DNA from: Balneola sp.
Lineage (GTDB): Bacteria > Bacteroidota > Rhodothermia > Balneolales > Balneolaceae
DNA: 64,000 nt
Assembly: GCA_002720745.1 (NCBI GenBank)
Contig: PBJO01000007.1
Location: forward strand, 385,564 to 449,563
Direction of reading: 5' to 3'
Shown: in pieces, positions 18,694 through 28,754 of the stretch
Numbering within the stretch: position 1 is the stretch's first letter
Layout of the letters: every line of letters begins with the position of its first letter
The notes under the pieces: generated by a model
The model's database searches: none
What the model was told of the DNA's origin: nothing
Seen by the model: the letters and a program-made list of their open reading frames with translations, nothing else
Translations under genes and position numbers: made by a program

Positions 18694-19536
18694 TTAGTAA
18701 ACAATTGGCTTTAACCAGAGTGCAGACCACTCTCGGATATCATTTTGCTCAAGTATAATAAACTCATTTTGAATTACTTGATCCTTAAAAAAAGGAATAT
18801 CAATACTGAGTAAACCAGATATGAGAAGTGAACCATATTTATTTAAGTATTTTTTAAACATTGGAAGCAAATCTCTGAGGGCATGAATATTTATGTTAGC
18901 CAATATCATATCAAATTGTTGATCTGGATTAATTTGTTCTATACTTCCATGATATACCTTGAAGTTATCTACATTATTTAGATCAATATTCTCAGTTACA
19001 TTTTCAATACTCCACGGATCTATATCAAAACCCTCTACCATGCATGCACCAAGTTTACTAGCTGCTATTCCTAGAATACCTGTCCCAGTGCCTGCGTCTA
19101 GAATCTTATCATTTTTTTTTACAGCTGATGGTAACCAAGAAAGCAATAACCTAGTTGTTTCATGTGTGCCTGTCCCAAATGCCATTTTAGGATCAATCAC
19201 GATTGGAATGGTGTCGGCGGGAATAACTTTTTTATTCCAACTAGGATACACATAAAAAGACCCTATCAACTGCGGTTGAATTTTTTTTTCCCAATCCTCA
19301 TTCCAATTCCTGTGCTCTATTTTATATTCAGCAACAATGGATAATTCTGAAAAAGATGCCAGGCACGCTTTAACATTTTTTTGGACCTTAATCCAGACGC
19401 TAAAATCTATATATGCCTTTAGCAGTGCTTCTGTTTCATCGAAGCCAGAAAATCCCAACTCATTGAGCTCTGCAATAATTACTAATGGATCTGTATTATT
19501 AAGCGCAAGTTGAAGCTCCAAATAGGCTTGATTCAT
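18694..19536 (-). CDS. prmA: ribosomal protein L11 methyltransferase PrmA
   Basis: This 280-aa SAM methyltransferase trimethylates ribosomal protein L11. The substrate-binding N-terminal domain is followed by NEDWEKKIQPQLIGSF, PKMAFGTGTHETTRLLL (the PrmA hallmark, about 137-153), motif I ILDAGTGTGILGIAASKLG, and the DMILANINIHAL catalytic loop (NPPY-type position). Length and order are standard. It lies 9 nt downstream of gatA on the same strand. Confidence 0.95.
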   Translation of the reverse strand: MNQAYLELQLALNNTDPLVIIAELNELGFSGFDETEALLKAYIDFSVWIKVQKNVKACLASFSELSIVAEYKIEHRNWNEDWEKKIQPQLIGSFYVYPSWNKKVIPADTIPIVIDPKMAFGTGTHETTRLLLSWLPSAVKKNDKILDAGTGTGILGIAASKLGACMVEGFDIDPWSIENVTENIDLNNVDNFKVYHGSIEQINPDQQFDMILANINIHALRDLLPMFKKYLNKYGSLLISGLLSIDIPFFKDQVIQNEFIILEQNDIREWSALWLKPIVY

Positions 19537-19545
19537 GATGATACT

Positions 19546-21000
19546 CTAAGTTTGTAGACGTTCAATAAGCCTAGCTGAGGCAATCAACCTTTCTTCTTCA
19601 AATACGGACGCCATGAATTGCAATCCCATGGGTAAACCATTCGAATGAAACCCAATAGGTACGTTAATTCCACCAATCCCCGCTAAGTTGGCTGAAATAG
19701 TATATATATCGTTAAGATACATTTGGACAGGTTCATCTAACTTACTTCCTATAGGAAATGCAGTAGTAGGCGCGGTAGGACTCACTATTATGTCAACCTG
19801 TTCAAATGCTTGGAGGAAGTCTTGTTGGATTAGTCGTCGTACTTTTTGTGCCTTAGCATAATAAGCATTATAATATCCAGAACTCAAAACATAGGTGCCT
19901 AACATGATGCGTCGTTTTACTTCCATTCCAAAACCTTGAGTTCGACTGAGTTTATACATTTTATTTAAGGCCGTATCCTCACTCTCGAGTTCTTTGATCT
20001 GATCAATAGAAGCTCTGTGGCCATATCGTACGCCATCATAACGAGCTAAATTACTTGAAGCCTCGGCTGTAGCAAGGATGTAATAGGTAGATATAGCATA
20101 TTCACTATGAGGAAGTTTAATAGGTACTAATGTGGCACCATCTACCTCTAACTGGTAAATTAAACTCATTATTTTTTGATGGATTTCGGCATCTAAGCCT
20201 TCTCCGAAATATTCTTCTGGAATACCTATTCGTATGTTTTTATTGGGATTATCGACAGCATACATATAATCAGCGACGGGATTTGTAACCGATGTCATAT
20301 CATTTTTGTCATGGCCAGCTATACTACCTAAAATTAGTGCAGCATCTTCCACAGTATTCGTTAATGGTCCAATAGTGTCAAAGGAGGATGCGTAGGCAAT
20401 CAAACCATATCTTGAAACTCTACCATAGGACGGTTTAAGCCCTACGACACCGCAATAAGCAGCTGGTTGCCGTATAGATCCACCTGTATCAGATCCAAGG
20501 CTAGCTTGTACAAATTGTGCCGCAACAGCTGCCGCACTGCCGCCAGACGAACCACCTGTTACATAACCAATATTATGGGGGTTTCTTACAGTTCCATGGA
20601 CTGAATATTCATTGGTAGAGCCCATAGCAAATTCATCCATATTATGCCTTGCCAAAAATAGGGCATCGTCATTGTGCATTCGATCAATGACAGTGGCATT
20701 ATATACACTTTTAAAATTACGAAGTATATTGGATGCACAGGTCGCTGGTTTCCCAGCTTCACAAATAGCTTCTTTAATCCCAATTATTGCACCTGCTAGT
20801 GGCCCTGCTTTGCCTTCTTTAATTTTAGCTTCAATATTATCTGCCCTCTCATAGGCACTTTCATAATCGATATGCGTGACCGCGTTAATATCAGAATTTC
20901 TTTTTTCAATAGTACTTAGATGTTCTGCTACTAAATTTCGTAATCGAAGTTTTCCACTGGCGATGCGTTTTTGAACGGATCGTATAGTTTGTTTAGACAA
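19546..21000 (-). CDS. gatA: Asp-tRNA(Asn)/Glu-tRNA(Gln) amidotransferase subunit A
   Basis: This 484-aa amidase-signature protein releases ammonia from glutamine for GatB to amidate mischarged Glu-tRNA(Gln) or Asp-tRNA(Asn). The Lys-cisSer-Ser triad is visible: the Lys in IIGIKEA (about 74-80), the cis-Ser in YVTGGSSGGSAAAVAA (about 146-161), and the nucleophile in SDTGGSIRQPAAYCG (about 169-183). The start is TTG. GatB and GatC are not in the window. It follows tatA by 12 nt and precedes prmA by 9 nt, so the three form one minus-strand operon. Confidence 0.96.
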   Translation of the reverse strand: MSKQTIRSVQKRIASGKLRLRNLVAEHLSTIEKRNSDINAVTHIDYESAYERADNIEAKIKEGKAGPLAGAIIGIKEAICEAGKPATCASNILRNFKSVYNATVIDRMHNDDALFLARHNMDEFAMGSTNEYSVHGTVRNPHNIGYVTGGSSGGSAAAVAAQFVQASLGSDTGGSIRQPAAYCGVVGLKPSYGRVSRYGLIAYASSFDTIGPLTNTVEDAALILGSIAGHDKNDMTSVTNPVADYMYAVDNPNKNIRIGIPEEYFGEGLDAEIHQKIMSLIYQLEVDGATLVPIKLPHSEYAISTYYILATAEASSNLARYDGVRYGHRASIDQIKELESEDTALNKMYKLSRTQGFGMEVKRRIMLGTYVLSSGYYNAYYAKAQKVRRLIQQDFLQAFEQVDIIVSPTAPTTAFPIGSKLDEPVQMYLNDIYTISANLAGIGGINVPIGFHSNGLPMGLQFMASVFEEERLIASARLIERLQT

Positions 21001-21012
21001 AATAAAGCCTTT

Positions 21013-21228
21013 CTATTTTGCTGATTCTTTTTCTTCGTTTTTCACCGTCTCTTCAATATCGCGGGAAGTTTCATCAATTTCTTTTCTTATATCGCGAGAG
21101 GCTTTTCTAAACTCTTGTATGCCCTGCCCTAAACCTTTAGCCAATTCTGGTATTCTTTTAGCTCCAAAGAAGACTAAAATGAAAAGTGCAATGATAATAA
21201 TTTCAGTTGGTCCTAATGAATTAAACAT
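21013..21228 (-). CDS. tatA: Sec-independent (Tat) translocase protein TatA
   Basis: This 71-aa protein has a short N-terminal membrane helix (TEIIIIALFILVFFGAKRIPELA), the conserved FG hinge, then an amphipathic helix (LGQGIQEFRKASRDIRKE) and a charged Glu/Lys tail. TatA forms the pore of the twin-arginine pathway. TatB and TatC are not in the window. A predicted Tat substrate lies at the left end. It is the first gene of the tatA-gatA-prmA run. Confidence 0.95.
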   Translation of the reverse strand: MFNSLGPTEIIIIALFILVFFGAKRIPELAKGLGQGIQEFRKASRDIRKEIDETSRDIEETVKNEEKESAK

Positions 21229-21381
21229 AAAAAAGTGTATTGGTTAATTCGATAATGTATCTTTGTTAAGATAGCAATATTTTCGGCACGAATTGAGTAT
21301 AAAAAAAAATTTGGGAAAGACTTGAATTTTTTGCTACTCTCTCGTTTAATAAATAATTAATCTTAACGTACGTAAAAAATT

Positions 21382-21636
21382 ATGATTTGGACCGTTGAAT
21401 TAGCTGCCGCTCTAGACGAGGCTCCCTTTCCAGCAACTCGCGAAGAGTTAATAGAATGGGCAGAGAGAAATGGCTTACCTAATCAAGTTATTGTAAACTT
21501 AGAAGAACTTGAGGAAATAGATGAAGGCGAAGAAATTATTTACGAAGGAATAGAAGATATTTGGCCAGATTACATTAGAAAAGAAGATTTCTTTCACAAC
21601 GAGGAAGACGAAGGATTTGACTATGATGATGTGTAA
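21382..21636 (+). CDS. DUF2795 domain-containing small acidic protein
   Basis: This 84-aa protein opens with MIWTVELAAALDEAPFPATR then EELIEWAERNGLPNQVI and LEELEEIDEGEEIIYEGIED, the pattern of the DUF2795 family. The first part forms a compact helical domain; the rest is strongly acidic. The family is common in Bacteroidota and Actinobacteria and has no known function. It is monocistronic and transcribed away from tatA. A TATCTTTG box lies at 21258-21265, 117 nt before the ATG. Confidence 0.85.
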   Translation: MIWTVELAAALDEAPFPATREELIEWAERNGLPNQVIVNLEELEEIDEGEEIIYEGIEDIWPDYIRKEDFFHNEEDEGFDYDDV

Positions 21637-21902
21637 TTAGGTTAACAAGTAAAATAATCTAAAATATCAATTTACCTTTTTTCAACACATTACTCTATTT
21701 GACTAATCAGCTTCCTTATTCAAACATATTTCACTAGGTCACTTAATCAATAACTTTAGTTCATTTTCAGTAATATCAACTATCAAACCTATAAACCTTC
21801 GTCTATTCCCATGAAAATGTAGTCAAAAAGAGGTTTAACTGTCTTATTTTCTTTACCTTTAAAGCATATTGAAACACCTTTTGATCGCATATTTTTACGC
21901 AT
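21637..21902. other. 266-nt intergenic stretch
   Basis: I see no ORF, tRNA or strong hairpin here. The last 40 nt hold a weak promoter-like pair, TTG (21869-21871) and TATTTTTA (21890-21897) with 18 nt between. It would give a nearly leaderless message for the Omp85 gene starting at TTG 21903. Confidence 0.5.
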
Positions 21903-24329
21903 TTGAGAACAAAGTGTATCCTTTTAGTCTTTAGTTTGTTTATTAGCTTTGGCACTTCTATCATTAGTGCTCGGGATGTTAATCAAACAAGACAAGAGTC
22001 TGAAGTTAATCTAACGAGTAAAGACCTAATTAGGAAAGTTCGTTTCAGTGGCAACTCTAACATTAAAGATAGAATTTTAGAGGGACTCGTTAAAACCCGA
22101 ACAAACAGAGAGTTTCTTGCCATACCCCGCTTCACACCATGGCTATATATTCATAACCTTAGTAATGGCCGCATAGGCGAAGATCCTTCTCTTCTCGATC
22201 GATCTGTAGTGGGGAATGATCTAGAGAGAATACGCTTATATTATGAATCACTCGGTTACCGAGATGTACAGGTCGATACCACTATTGTTAACTTGCAGGA
22301 AAATAAGGTTGAGGTATCATACATTATTCAGGAGGGTACTCAATACTTGATCGAATCGGTTGGATTCACTGGATTTCCATCCAGTTTATCCAAAGAAACT
22401 AAAACACACTTTTACGCTCGAAGCCCACTTACCAAGACGGCGATCAACGACTCAACATTTCAATTATTTGAAGCCTATAATGCTACAGAACTAAGGCAAG
22501 AGCAAGAACGGATTTTATCTTTTTTAAAAAATAACGGCTTTGCGTCCGCTAGTCGTGACTCTGTTATTGCGTTTGTTCAGCCGGGGGAACAAACGCATGG
22601 TCTTAAAGTGCTTTTTTATGTTGCTTCAGGACGCCCATTTCATTTTGGTGATGTCAATATTGTTTACAGAAATGCTCAGGATCCAAACTATAAAATGCGA
22701 AGTTTCCGTTACAGTATTAACAGGGACCTAATGCCCACTAAGCCACTGAGCCCTGCAGATACATCCAATATCTCACAGCAAAATGTACTCGCCTCAATCA
22801 ACCTTACAAAATCGGAAAATCTTCCTACAAAAAATAAGGTCATAGTAGATCAAATAGCCATAACACCTGGAGGTATATATACGGAAACAGATTATTTTCA
22901 GAGTATTAGGGAATTACAGAATCTTGGTATGCTAACCATTAAACGTTTTAGTTTATCAGAGTTTGGAATAAACCCTGATTTTAGTACCGATACTATTCCT
23001 GTTTACATAGAGTTAGAGAGTATTACTCCTCATCGAATTACTACTGAACTTTTTGGGATGAAGAGGTATGGATTCGGAACAGGTTTTGGAATTGATTACA
23101 ATAATATCAATGTCAATGGTCTAGCCGAAAGAATTAACATAAGTATAAATTCAAGTTTTGAATTTGTAAGTGAAGAAACCATTCAACAGATCACTCCTGA
23201 AGATCAAGTTCAATCTTCTTTATTTCGCAGCTATGAATTACGAGGTGAATACACCCTGCCGAGATTGGCTCGACCATTTCGATATTTAAATGAGATTACT
23301 AATTTTGTAAGTGCTCGATCAACCTACTCATTATCATACAGCCGTTCTGATCAACTCTATTTTGATATAAACTCTGACCTACAGTTCAATTACCGACTTG
23401 AAGTCCCCCACTCTAATTCCAGACTCTCCATACTTGATTTATTTGAATTAGATATTATTGACACAAACCCATCTTCGGAATTCAAAAATAATTTAATTGA
23501 CGAATTCGGTCAGAATAGTTTAGAATACATTCGTATTCTTCAGGATTTTGAGCCACAAGTTTCCTCAATTATTAGGTACAGCTTTAGAGATTACACCACC
23601 AATTTGATCAAAAGAAATAATGGCTATTTTAGGGAATTATCCATATCTGCTGGTGGAAATTTACCCTATTTAGTTGACCGATTTTTAGTCACCCCAAACG
23701 AACTTGAAGGTGAGTTACCGACTCTATTCAAGCTTAGTGATAACCAACTTTTGTACTCACAATTTGTAAAATTCACAATGGATATTCGCCGATATCTACC
23801 TTTAGCTTCTGGTACTATTTTGTCATACCGACTCTTTGGTGGAATTGCACACCCTTTTGGGAATAATACTTCTATTCCGCTAAATCGTCGCTTTTTCGCA
23901 GGTGGAAGCAACGATATTAGAGGTTGGGCTCCTTTTCAGTTAGGTCCAGGAACTATAAGTTCTGATCAAGTGACCATCAACGGCGGAGAGATCAAGCTTG
24001 CATCATTTGTAGAGAGTAGACAGGTATTGATTCAAAATCTATTAGGTGCGGATTGGTATGGCGGCCTGTATGCCGATGCTGGGAATATTTGGTATGGTCC
24101 ACGGAATGATTTTCGATCTCAGGATAACAAGGATCAATTAGAACAAGGACGATTTTTATTTTCTAATTTTTACAAGCAAATTGCAGTTGGTACAGGAACT
24201 GGGATACGCATAGATTGGGATTATGTAGTTATTCGTCTGGATTTCACATTAAGAGCTCATGACGTAAATACTGGATGGTTTAATGACAAGAAATTGTATT
24301 TTAGTTTTGGAATAGGTCACTCTTTTTAA
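21903..24329 (+). CDS. Omp85-family outer membrane protein (TamA/BamA-like)
   Basis: This 808-aa protein starts at TTG with a signal peptide (CILLVFSLFISFGTSIISA). POTRA repeats follow: VRFSGNSNIKDRILEGLVKT at about 46-65, then QYLIESVGFTGFPSS and RPFHFGDVNIVY. The C-terminal half is a 16-strand barrel with the Omp85 hallmarks RRFFAGGSNDIRGWAP (about 661-676) and the final FSFGIGHSF ending in Phe. It inserts or exports proteins in the outer membrane. The number of POTRA domains is less than the five of BamA, so a TamA-like role is more likely. The next gene is 10 nt away. Confidence 0.9.
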   Translation: MRTKCILLVFSLFISFGTSIISARDVNQTRQESEVNLTSKDLIRKVRFSGNSNIKDRILEGLVKTRTNREFLAIPRFTPWLYIHNLSNGRIGEDPSLLDRSVVGNDLERIRLYYESLGYRDVQVDTTIVNLQENKVEVSYIIQEGTQYLIESVGFTGFPSSLSKETKTHFYARSPLTKTAINDSTFQLFEAYNATELRQEQERILSFLKNNGFASASRDSVIAFVQPGEQTHGLKVLFYVASGRPFHFGDVNIVYRNAQDPNYKMRSFRYSINRDLMPTKPLSPADTSNISQQNVLASINLTKSENLPTKNKVIVDQIAITPGGIYTETDYFQSIRELQNLGMLTIKRFSLSEFGINPDFSTDTIPVYIELESITPHRITTELFGMKRYGFGTGFGIDYNNINVNGLAERINISINSSFEFVSEETIQQITPEDQVQSSLFRSYELRGEYTLPRLARPFRYLNEITNFVSARSTYSLSYSRSDQLYFDINSDLQFNYRLEVPHSNSRLSILDLFELDIIDTNPSSEFKNNLIDEFGQNSLEYIRILQDFEPQVSSIIRYSFRDYTTNLIKRNNGYFRELSISAGGNLPYLVDRFLVTPNELEGELPTLFKLSDNQLLYSQFVKFTMDIRRYLPLASGTILSYRLFGGIAHPFGNNTSIPLNRRFFAGGSNDIRGWAPFQLGPGTISSDQVTINGGEIKLASFVESRQVLIQNLLGADWYGGLYADAGNIWYGPRNDFRSQDNKDQLEQGRFLFSNFYKQIAVGTGTGIRIDWDYVVIRLDFTLRAHDVNTGWFNDKKLYFSFGIGHSF

Positions 24330-24339
24330 GATTTACATT

Positions 24340-24885
24340 ATGAGTACATACAATCGTTTAAAGCAACAAACAAAATTAGTTCTTCAGTCTAGATTTTTAC
24401 AAAACCTTAGTACTCTTGAACGGTATGAGATTTTACAATTATGCCATCGTCGAACATATAAATCCGGTGAATTCATATTTTACCGAAACGATCCGGGTAC
24501 CGGTATGTATTTTATCGAAGATGGATCGGTTGAATTAACGGTCATGACAAGTCTAGAGGATGAGCAAGATATAGATGAACATAAAAATGCTTTTTTATTA
24601 AATTCTCCAGATAGTTTTGGGGCTTTATCTATTGGTTATAATCTTAAGCGTAAAACATCCGCCCTTTGTAAAACTGACTGTACATTGTTAGGATTCTTTA
24701 AGCCTGATTTTGAAGTATTGATGGATCGACATCCCCAAATCGCTGTTAAATTTCTGCAAATGCTAACCAATATAGCACTTCGTCAACTTGAGACTGCACT
24801 TACCACTATTGAAGAAAATCATGACCCCAGAATTGCCGCGCAAATAGAATTTGATGCCTATTATGACATCGAAAGACTAGATTAA
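24340..24885 (+). CDS. cyclic-nucleotide-binding-domain protein without a DNA-binding domain
   Basis: This 181-aa protein has one Crp-like beta-roll domain (about 20-150) with YKSGEFIFYRNDPGTGMYFI and DSFGALSIGY in the phosphate-binding-cassette position. No HTH follows; the tail is a short acidic helix. It is probably a protein-level sensor or an adaptor, and whether it binds cAMP is doubtful because the classical GE..R.A cassette is not clear. The stop overlaps the rlmD start (TAATG), so they are co-translated. Confidence 0.82.
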   Translation: MSTYNRLKQQTKLVLQSRFLQNLSTLERYEILQLCHRRTYKSGEFIFYRNDPGTGMYFIEDGSVELTVMTSLEDEQDIDEHKNAFLLNSPDSFGALSIGYNLKRKTSALCKTDCTLLGFFKPDFEVLMDRHPQIAVKFLQMLTNIALRQLETALTTIEENHDPRIAAQIEFDAYYDIERLD

Positions 24886-26285
24886 TGAAAAAGGGTCTGT
24901 CGATTGAGCTCCCCATTCATAGCACCGCATTTAAGGGCAAAGGGGTTGGACGATACCAAGAGCGTGCTGTTTTTGTAAAAGGTGCAGTTCCTGGCGATGT
25001 GGTCAAAGCCCGGATTATCAAAAAGAAAAAAAGCTTTCTGGAAGCTAAATTACTTGAAATAATTAAGGCTTCTGAAGATAGAATCACTCCAAAATGTCAG
25101 CATGCAAGAGTATGCGGAGGGTGTAGTTGGCAACAGTTACCTTACGAAAAACAATTAGAATATAAGCGACAGCAGGTAGAAGACCATGTTCGTCGAATTG
25201 GCAAATGCGATACTCCAGTTAATGATACTTTACCTTGCGAGCAGCCCTTTTATTATAGAAATAAAATGGAATACAGCTTTAGTCCTCGGAGATGGCTAAG
25301 CGATGAAGAAATACAACGAGAAGAATTTGTCGATGACTGTGGATTTGCAGCAGGTTTACATGCCCCAGGAAGGTTTGACAAAATTTTGAATTTGAACGAA
25401 TGTCATTTACAAGATCCTATTTCATTTGAATTATTAGATTTTGTTCGAAACTATGCTTTAAAGCACAAAATTGACGCTTTTAATACCTTTGAAAAAACAG
25501 GATTCCTTAGACATTTGGTTATTCGAAAAGCGTACCATACTAATGATTTAATGGTCAATCTTGTGTGCTACTTTGACGATCTAGACATAATAAAGGATAT
25601 ATATGCAAAAATGCTGAAGCACTTTCCCTCTATCACTACCTTTATAGTCAGTATTAATGATCAACCTAACCCGACAGCAACAGGACGCTATCAGTATGTC
25701 TTACATGGTCCAGGACATATTGAAGATCATATTGGCCCATTCCGTTTCACAATTGACCCAAAGGCTTTTTTCCAAACTAACACTGCTCAGGCGGAAGCCT
25801 TATACTCCATAGTGGCCAAATTTGCTGATATACAAGACGCTGATGTGGTCTATGATTTATACTGTGGAGTTGGAACGCTTAGTCTTTACTTAAGTAAGCA
25901 TGCATCTAAGGTTGTAGGAATAGAATTGCTGGACGAAGCCGTTAAAAACGCCCGTATTAATGCATCAAAAAATGGGGTTAAGCATGCTTTTTTTGTCAAA
26001 GGTGATATAAGAGATACTTTTAACAAAAGCCTGATACAGCAGTTTGGCCATCCAAATATATTGATAACAGACCCACCTAGAGCAGGTATGCACCCCAACG
26101 TTATTACACAACTATTAGAACTCAAGGTACCGAATATCATTTACGTAAGTTGCAATAGTTCAACTTTGGCACGTGACTTGTTCCTACTATCTGAACGGTA
26201 CACAGTAGATGCCATACAACCCGTGGATATGTTCCCACAAACCTATCACATTGAAACAGTTGTCAGTTTGACCTTAAAGTCCTAA
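24885..26285 (+). CDS. rlmD: 23S rRNA (uracil-5-)-methyltransferase RlmD/RumA family
   Basis: This 466-aa enzyme makes m5U in 23S rRNA. The order is a TRAM domain (about 1-60, KGKGVGRYQERAVFVKG), a Fe-S cysteine set in CQHARVCGGCSWQQLPYEKQ with a later Cys at NLNECHLQ, SAM motif I VYDLYCGVGTLSLYLSK (about 324-340), TDPPRAGMHP (about 389-398) and the catalytic Cys in YVSCNSSTLARDL. It could target either U747 or U1939; the family cannot be split by eye. Confidence 0.92.
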   Translation: MKKGLSIELPIHSTAFKGKGVGRYQERAVFVKGAVPGDVVKARIIKKKKSFLEAKLLEIIKASEDRITPKCQHARVCGGCSWQQLPYEKQLEYKRQQVEDHVRRIGKCDTPVNDTLPCEQPFYYRNKMEYSFSPRRWLSDEEIQREEFVDDCGFAAGLHAPGRFDKILNLNECHLQDPISFELLDFVRNYALKHKIDAFNTFEKTGFLRHLVIRKAYHTNDLMVNLVCYFDDLDIIKDIYAKMLKHFPSITTFIVSINDQPNPTATGRYQYVLHGPGHIEDHIGPFRFTIDPKAFFQTNTAQAEALYSIVAKFADIQDADVVYDLYCGVGTLSLYLSKHASKVVGIELLDEAVKNARINASKNGVKHAFFVKGDIRDTFNKSLIQQFGHPNILITDPPRAGMHPNVITQLLELKVPNIIYVSCNSSTLARDLFLLSERYTVDAIQPVDMFPQTYHIETVVSLTLKS

Positions 26286-26365
26286 CTGCATCAGAGATGA
26301 ACGATTTTTTCTACCACCTAGATAGCATTAATAGCATTCGTTGTTTCTGTTCTGTAGTTAAATTA

Positions 26366-28741
26366 ATGCGTACTAGAGGTTTGGTGCATATCCTGCTTAT
26401 GATGCTGTTTTGGTTGGGATTATCCATGGATGCAATGGCACAAAATGGTGAACTAAGGGGTACCATTACCGATAAAAGAACAGGTGAGTCTCTGTTTGGC
26501 GCAACCGTTTTCCTTATTAATATTGAATTTGGCGCTGCTACCAATTCCGATGGGCAATACGTTCTTTCTGAGATTCCAGCCAACACCTATAATATTCGGG
26601 TAAGCTTCATTGGGTACCAAACCCAAATCATTTACAATGTGGTAATTCGCTCAGAGGGAAATATTGATATGAATGTCCAATTAGAACAGGCTGAAATTGG
26701 TTTGAACGAGGTAATTGTAAGCGTTAATCCTTTTACTAAGCTTGAGACTACACCTCTTTCGATTCAAGATTTGAACCAACAAGAAATTGCCTCATATCCT
26801 GGTGGGAATAATGATATAGCCAAAGTAATTCAATCCTTCCCTGGAGTATCTGGTTCGGTAGCTGGTTTTAGAAATGATGTTATTATTCGGGGTGGGGCCC
26901 CCAATGAAAACGTGTACTATCTGGACGGAATTGAAATCCCCACCATAAATCATTTTTCAACTCAAGGAAGTGCGGGTGGTCCAGTTGGCTTATTAAATAT
27001 CTCATTCTTTGAGGGCGTCACACTAAGTACCAGTTCTTTTGCAGCATCATATGATAATGTGCTAAGTGGTGTATTGGTATTCGATCAAAGAAACGGAAAC
27101 TCTAGGAAGTTTGTAGGTAACTTCCGCTTGGGCTCGTCCGAATCTGCTCTAACTTTTGAGGGGCCATTATTCAAATCAGATAAATCCGAGGCGAATACTA
27201 GCTATATAATAAGTATTAGACGCTCCTATTTACAACTACTGTTTCAGGCTATTGGCCTACCTTTTTTGCCTGATTATTGGGATTATCAATACAAAGTTAC
27301 TCATCAAATAGATTCCAATAATGAATTACTTTTCACAGGGGTGGGTTCTATTGATAATTCATCGGTAAATGAACTCGATGAATTCGATGCTGAACAGAAA
27401 GCTATTCAGGATCAGGTACCTGTATTAGAGCAACAAAGCAATACTATTGGGTTTCGATGGCGTCACAGATTCAATAATAATAATGGACTAATGGATTTTA
27501 TTGTTAATCAAAATAGTCTTTACAATAAATTTTCACGATATACTGATAATGTAAACGAACAAGGTCTCTATTTTCAAAACGATGCCAATGAACTTGAACT
27601 GAAACTCAGGCATCAATTCAAGCTTTTTTCAGGCCCATGGACCTATGCTTTTGGATACTCTGTTCAACATGTTTCCTACGAAAATACCACACAGGATTTA
27701 GTTAAAGACAGAAATTTTATCACTGATTTAACATTCTTACGGTATGGTGCTCACCTTCAAGCGTCTGCAAAAGGGTTAAAAGATAGATTGCAATTTTCAA
27801 CTGGATTAAGAGTCGATGACAATGATTTTATGAGAGATGGAGTAGGTCTATTTGGGCAAATTAGTCCACGAATATCATATTCTTTTAAGCTCGATCCTTC
27901 CGGACAATGGAAGTGGAATCAGTCATGGGGTATCTACTACAAAATACCCCCATATACCATACTAGGATTTGAGGGTAACATGGGTTTTTGGGTAAATAGA
28001 GAGGCTAAATACATTCGAAGTGAACACTTTGTTGGTGGTTTCGAATATGTTATCGATGAATCCTCACGAATCTCACTAGAAGCCTTTTATAAAAAATATT
28101 CCAATTATCCCATCTCTGTGATCGATGAGGTATCATTAGCGAATAAAGGGGGTGGATTTGAAGTATTTGGGAGTGAATTAATTCAAAGTAATGGCTTAGG
28201 TAGAACTCAAGGAGTAGAACTATTATTTCAGCAAAAATTTAGTGGGAAGTGGTATGGAATTACCTCTTTTACCTGGTATAAAAGTGAATTTAGCGGGAGT
28301 GACTTAGTTTATCGACCCTCTCTATGGGACAATCAATTCCTTATATCTGCTTTAGCAGGGTATAAACTCCGAAATAATTGGGAATTAAATTCTCGGTATC
28401 GTTATTTGGGTAGGGCTCCTTTTATTCCGACCAACTTGGATCAAACTTTAAAATTTTATCCTGCCATAATTAAAGATTACAGTTCCATTGGACAGAATAG
28501 ACTTAATGCATACAATCAGGTAGACATTCGGGTCGATAAAAAGTGGAGTTATGCGTCTTGGAGTTTAGATATCTTTTTTGAAGTGCAAAATATTTTGGGT
28601 AACGCAAACCCTGAAGAACCCAGTTATGGCTTGGCTCGGGATGAAACTGGAGAAGTAGTGATTCCCGAACGCTTAGTACAAGTTAACACGAGTACCTCGG
28701 TGAATGTTCTACCTTCCATAGGTTTGGTAGTTAACTTTTAG
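26366..28741 (+). CDS. TonB-dependent outer membrane receptor with CarboxypepD_reg-like domain
   Basis: This protein is 791 aa from the ATG at 26366. An in-frame ATG at 26297 would add 23 residues before the signal peptide and is less likely. The signal (LVHILLMMLFWLGLSMDAMAQ) is followed by a beta-sandwich domain (GELRGTITDKRTGESLFGAT), then a plug with AKVIQSFPGVSGSVAGF and VIIRGGAPNENVYYLDGIEI. A long barrel ends with LPSIGLVVNF. It would import a ligand with TonB energy. The ligand is not evident, and no SusD partner follows, so a siderophore or peptide role is as likely as a glycan role. Confidence 0.92.
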   Translation: MRTRGLVHILLMMLFWLGLSMDAMAQNGELRGTITDKRTGESLFGATVFLINIEFGAATNSDGQYVLSEIPANTYNIRVSFIGYQTQIIYNVVIRSEGNIDMNVQLEQAEIGLNEVIVSVNPFTKLETTPLSIQDLNQQEIASYPGGNNDIAKVIQSFPGVSGSVAGFRNDVIIRGGAPNENVYYLDGIEIPTINHFSTQGSAGGPVGLLNISFFEGVTLSTSSFAASYDNVLSGVLVFDQRNGNSRKFVGNFRLGSSESALTFEGPLFKSDKSEANTSYIISIRRSYLQLLFQAIGLPFLPDYWDYQYKVTHQIDSNNELLFTGVGSIDNSSVNELDEFDAEQKAIQDQVPVLEQQSNTIGFRWRHRFNNNNGLMDFIVNQNSLYNKFSRYTDNVNEQGLYFQNDANELELKLRHQFKLFSGPWTYAFGYSVQHVSYENTTQDLVKDRNFITDLTFLRYGAHLQASAKGLKDRLQFSTGLRVDDNDFMRDGVGLFGQISPRISYSFKLDPSGQWKWNQSWGIYYKIPPYTILGFEGNMGFWVNREAKYIRSEHFVGGFEYVIDESSRISLEAFYKKYSNYPISVIDEVSLANKGGGFEVFGSELIQSNGLGRTQGVELLFQQKFSGKWYGITSFTWYKSEFSGSDLVYRPSLWDNQFLISALAGYKLRNNWELNSRYRYLGRAPFIPTNLDQTLKFYPAIIKDYSSIGQNRLNAYNQVDIRVDKKWSYASWSLDIFFEVQNILGNANPEEPSYGLARDETGEVVIPERLVQVNTSTSVNVLPSIGLVVNF

Positions 28742-28754
28742 AATAACGGTTAAT

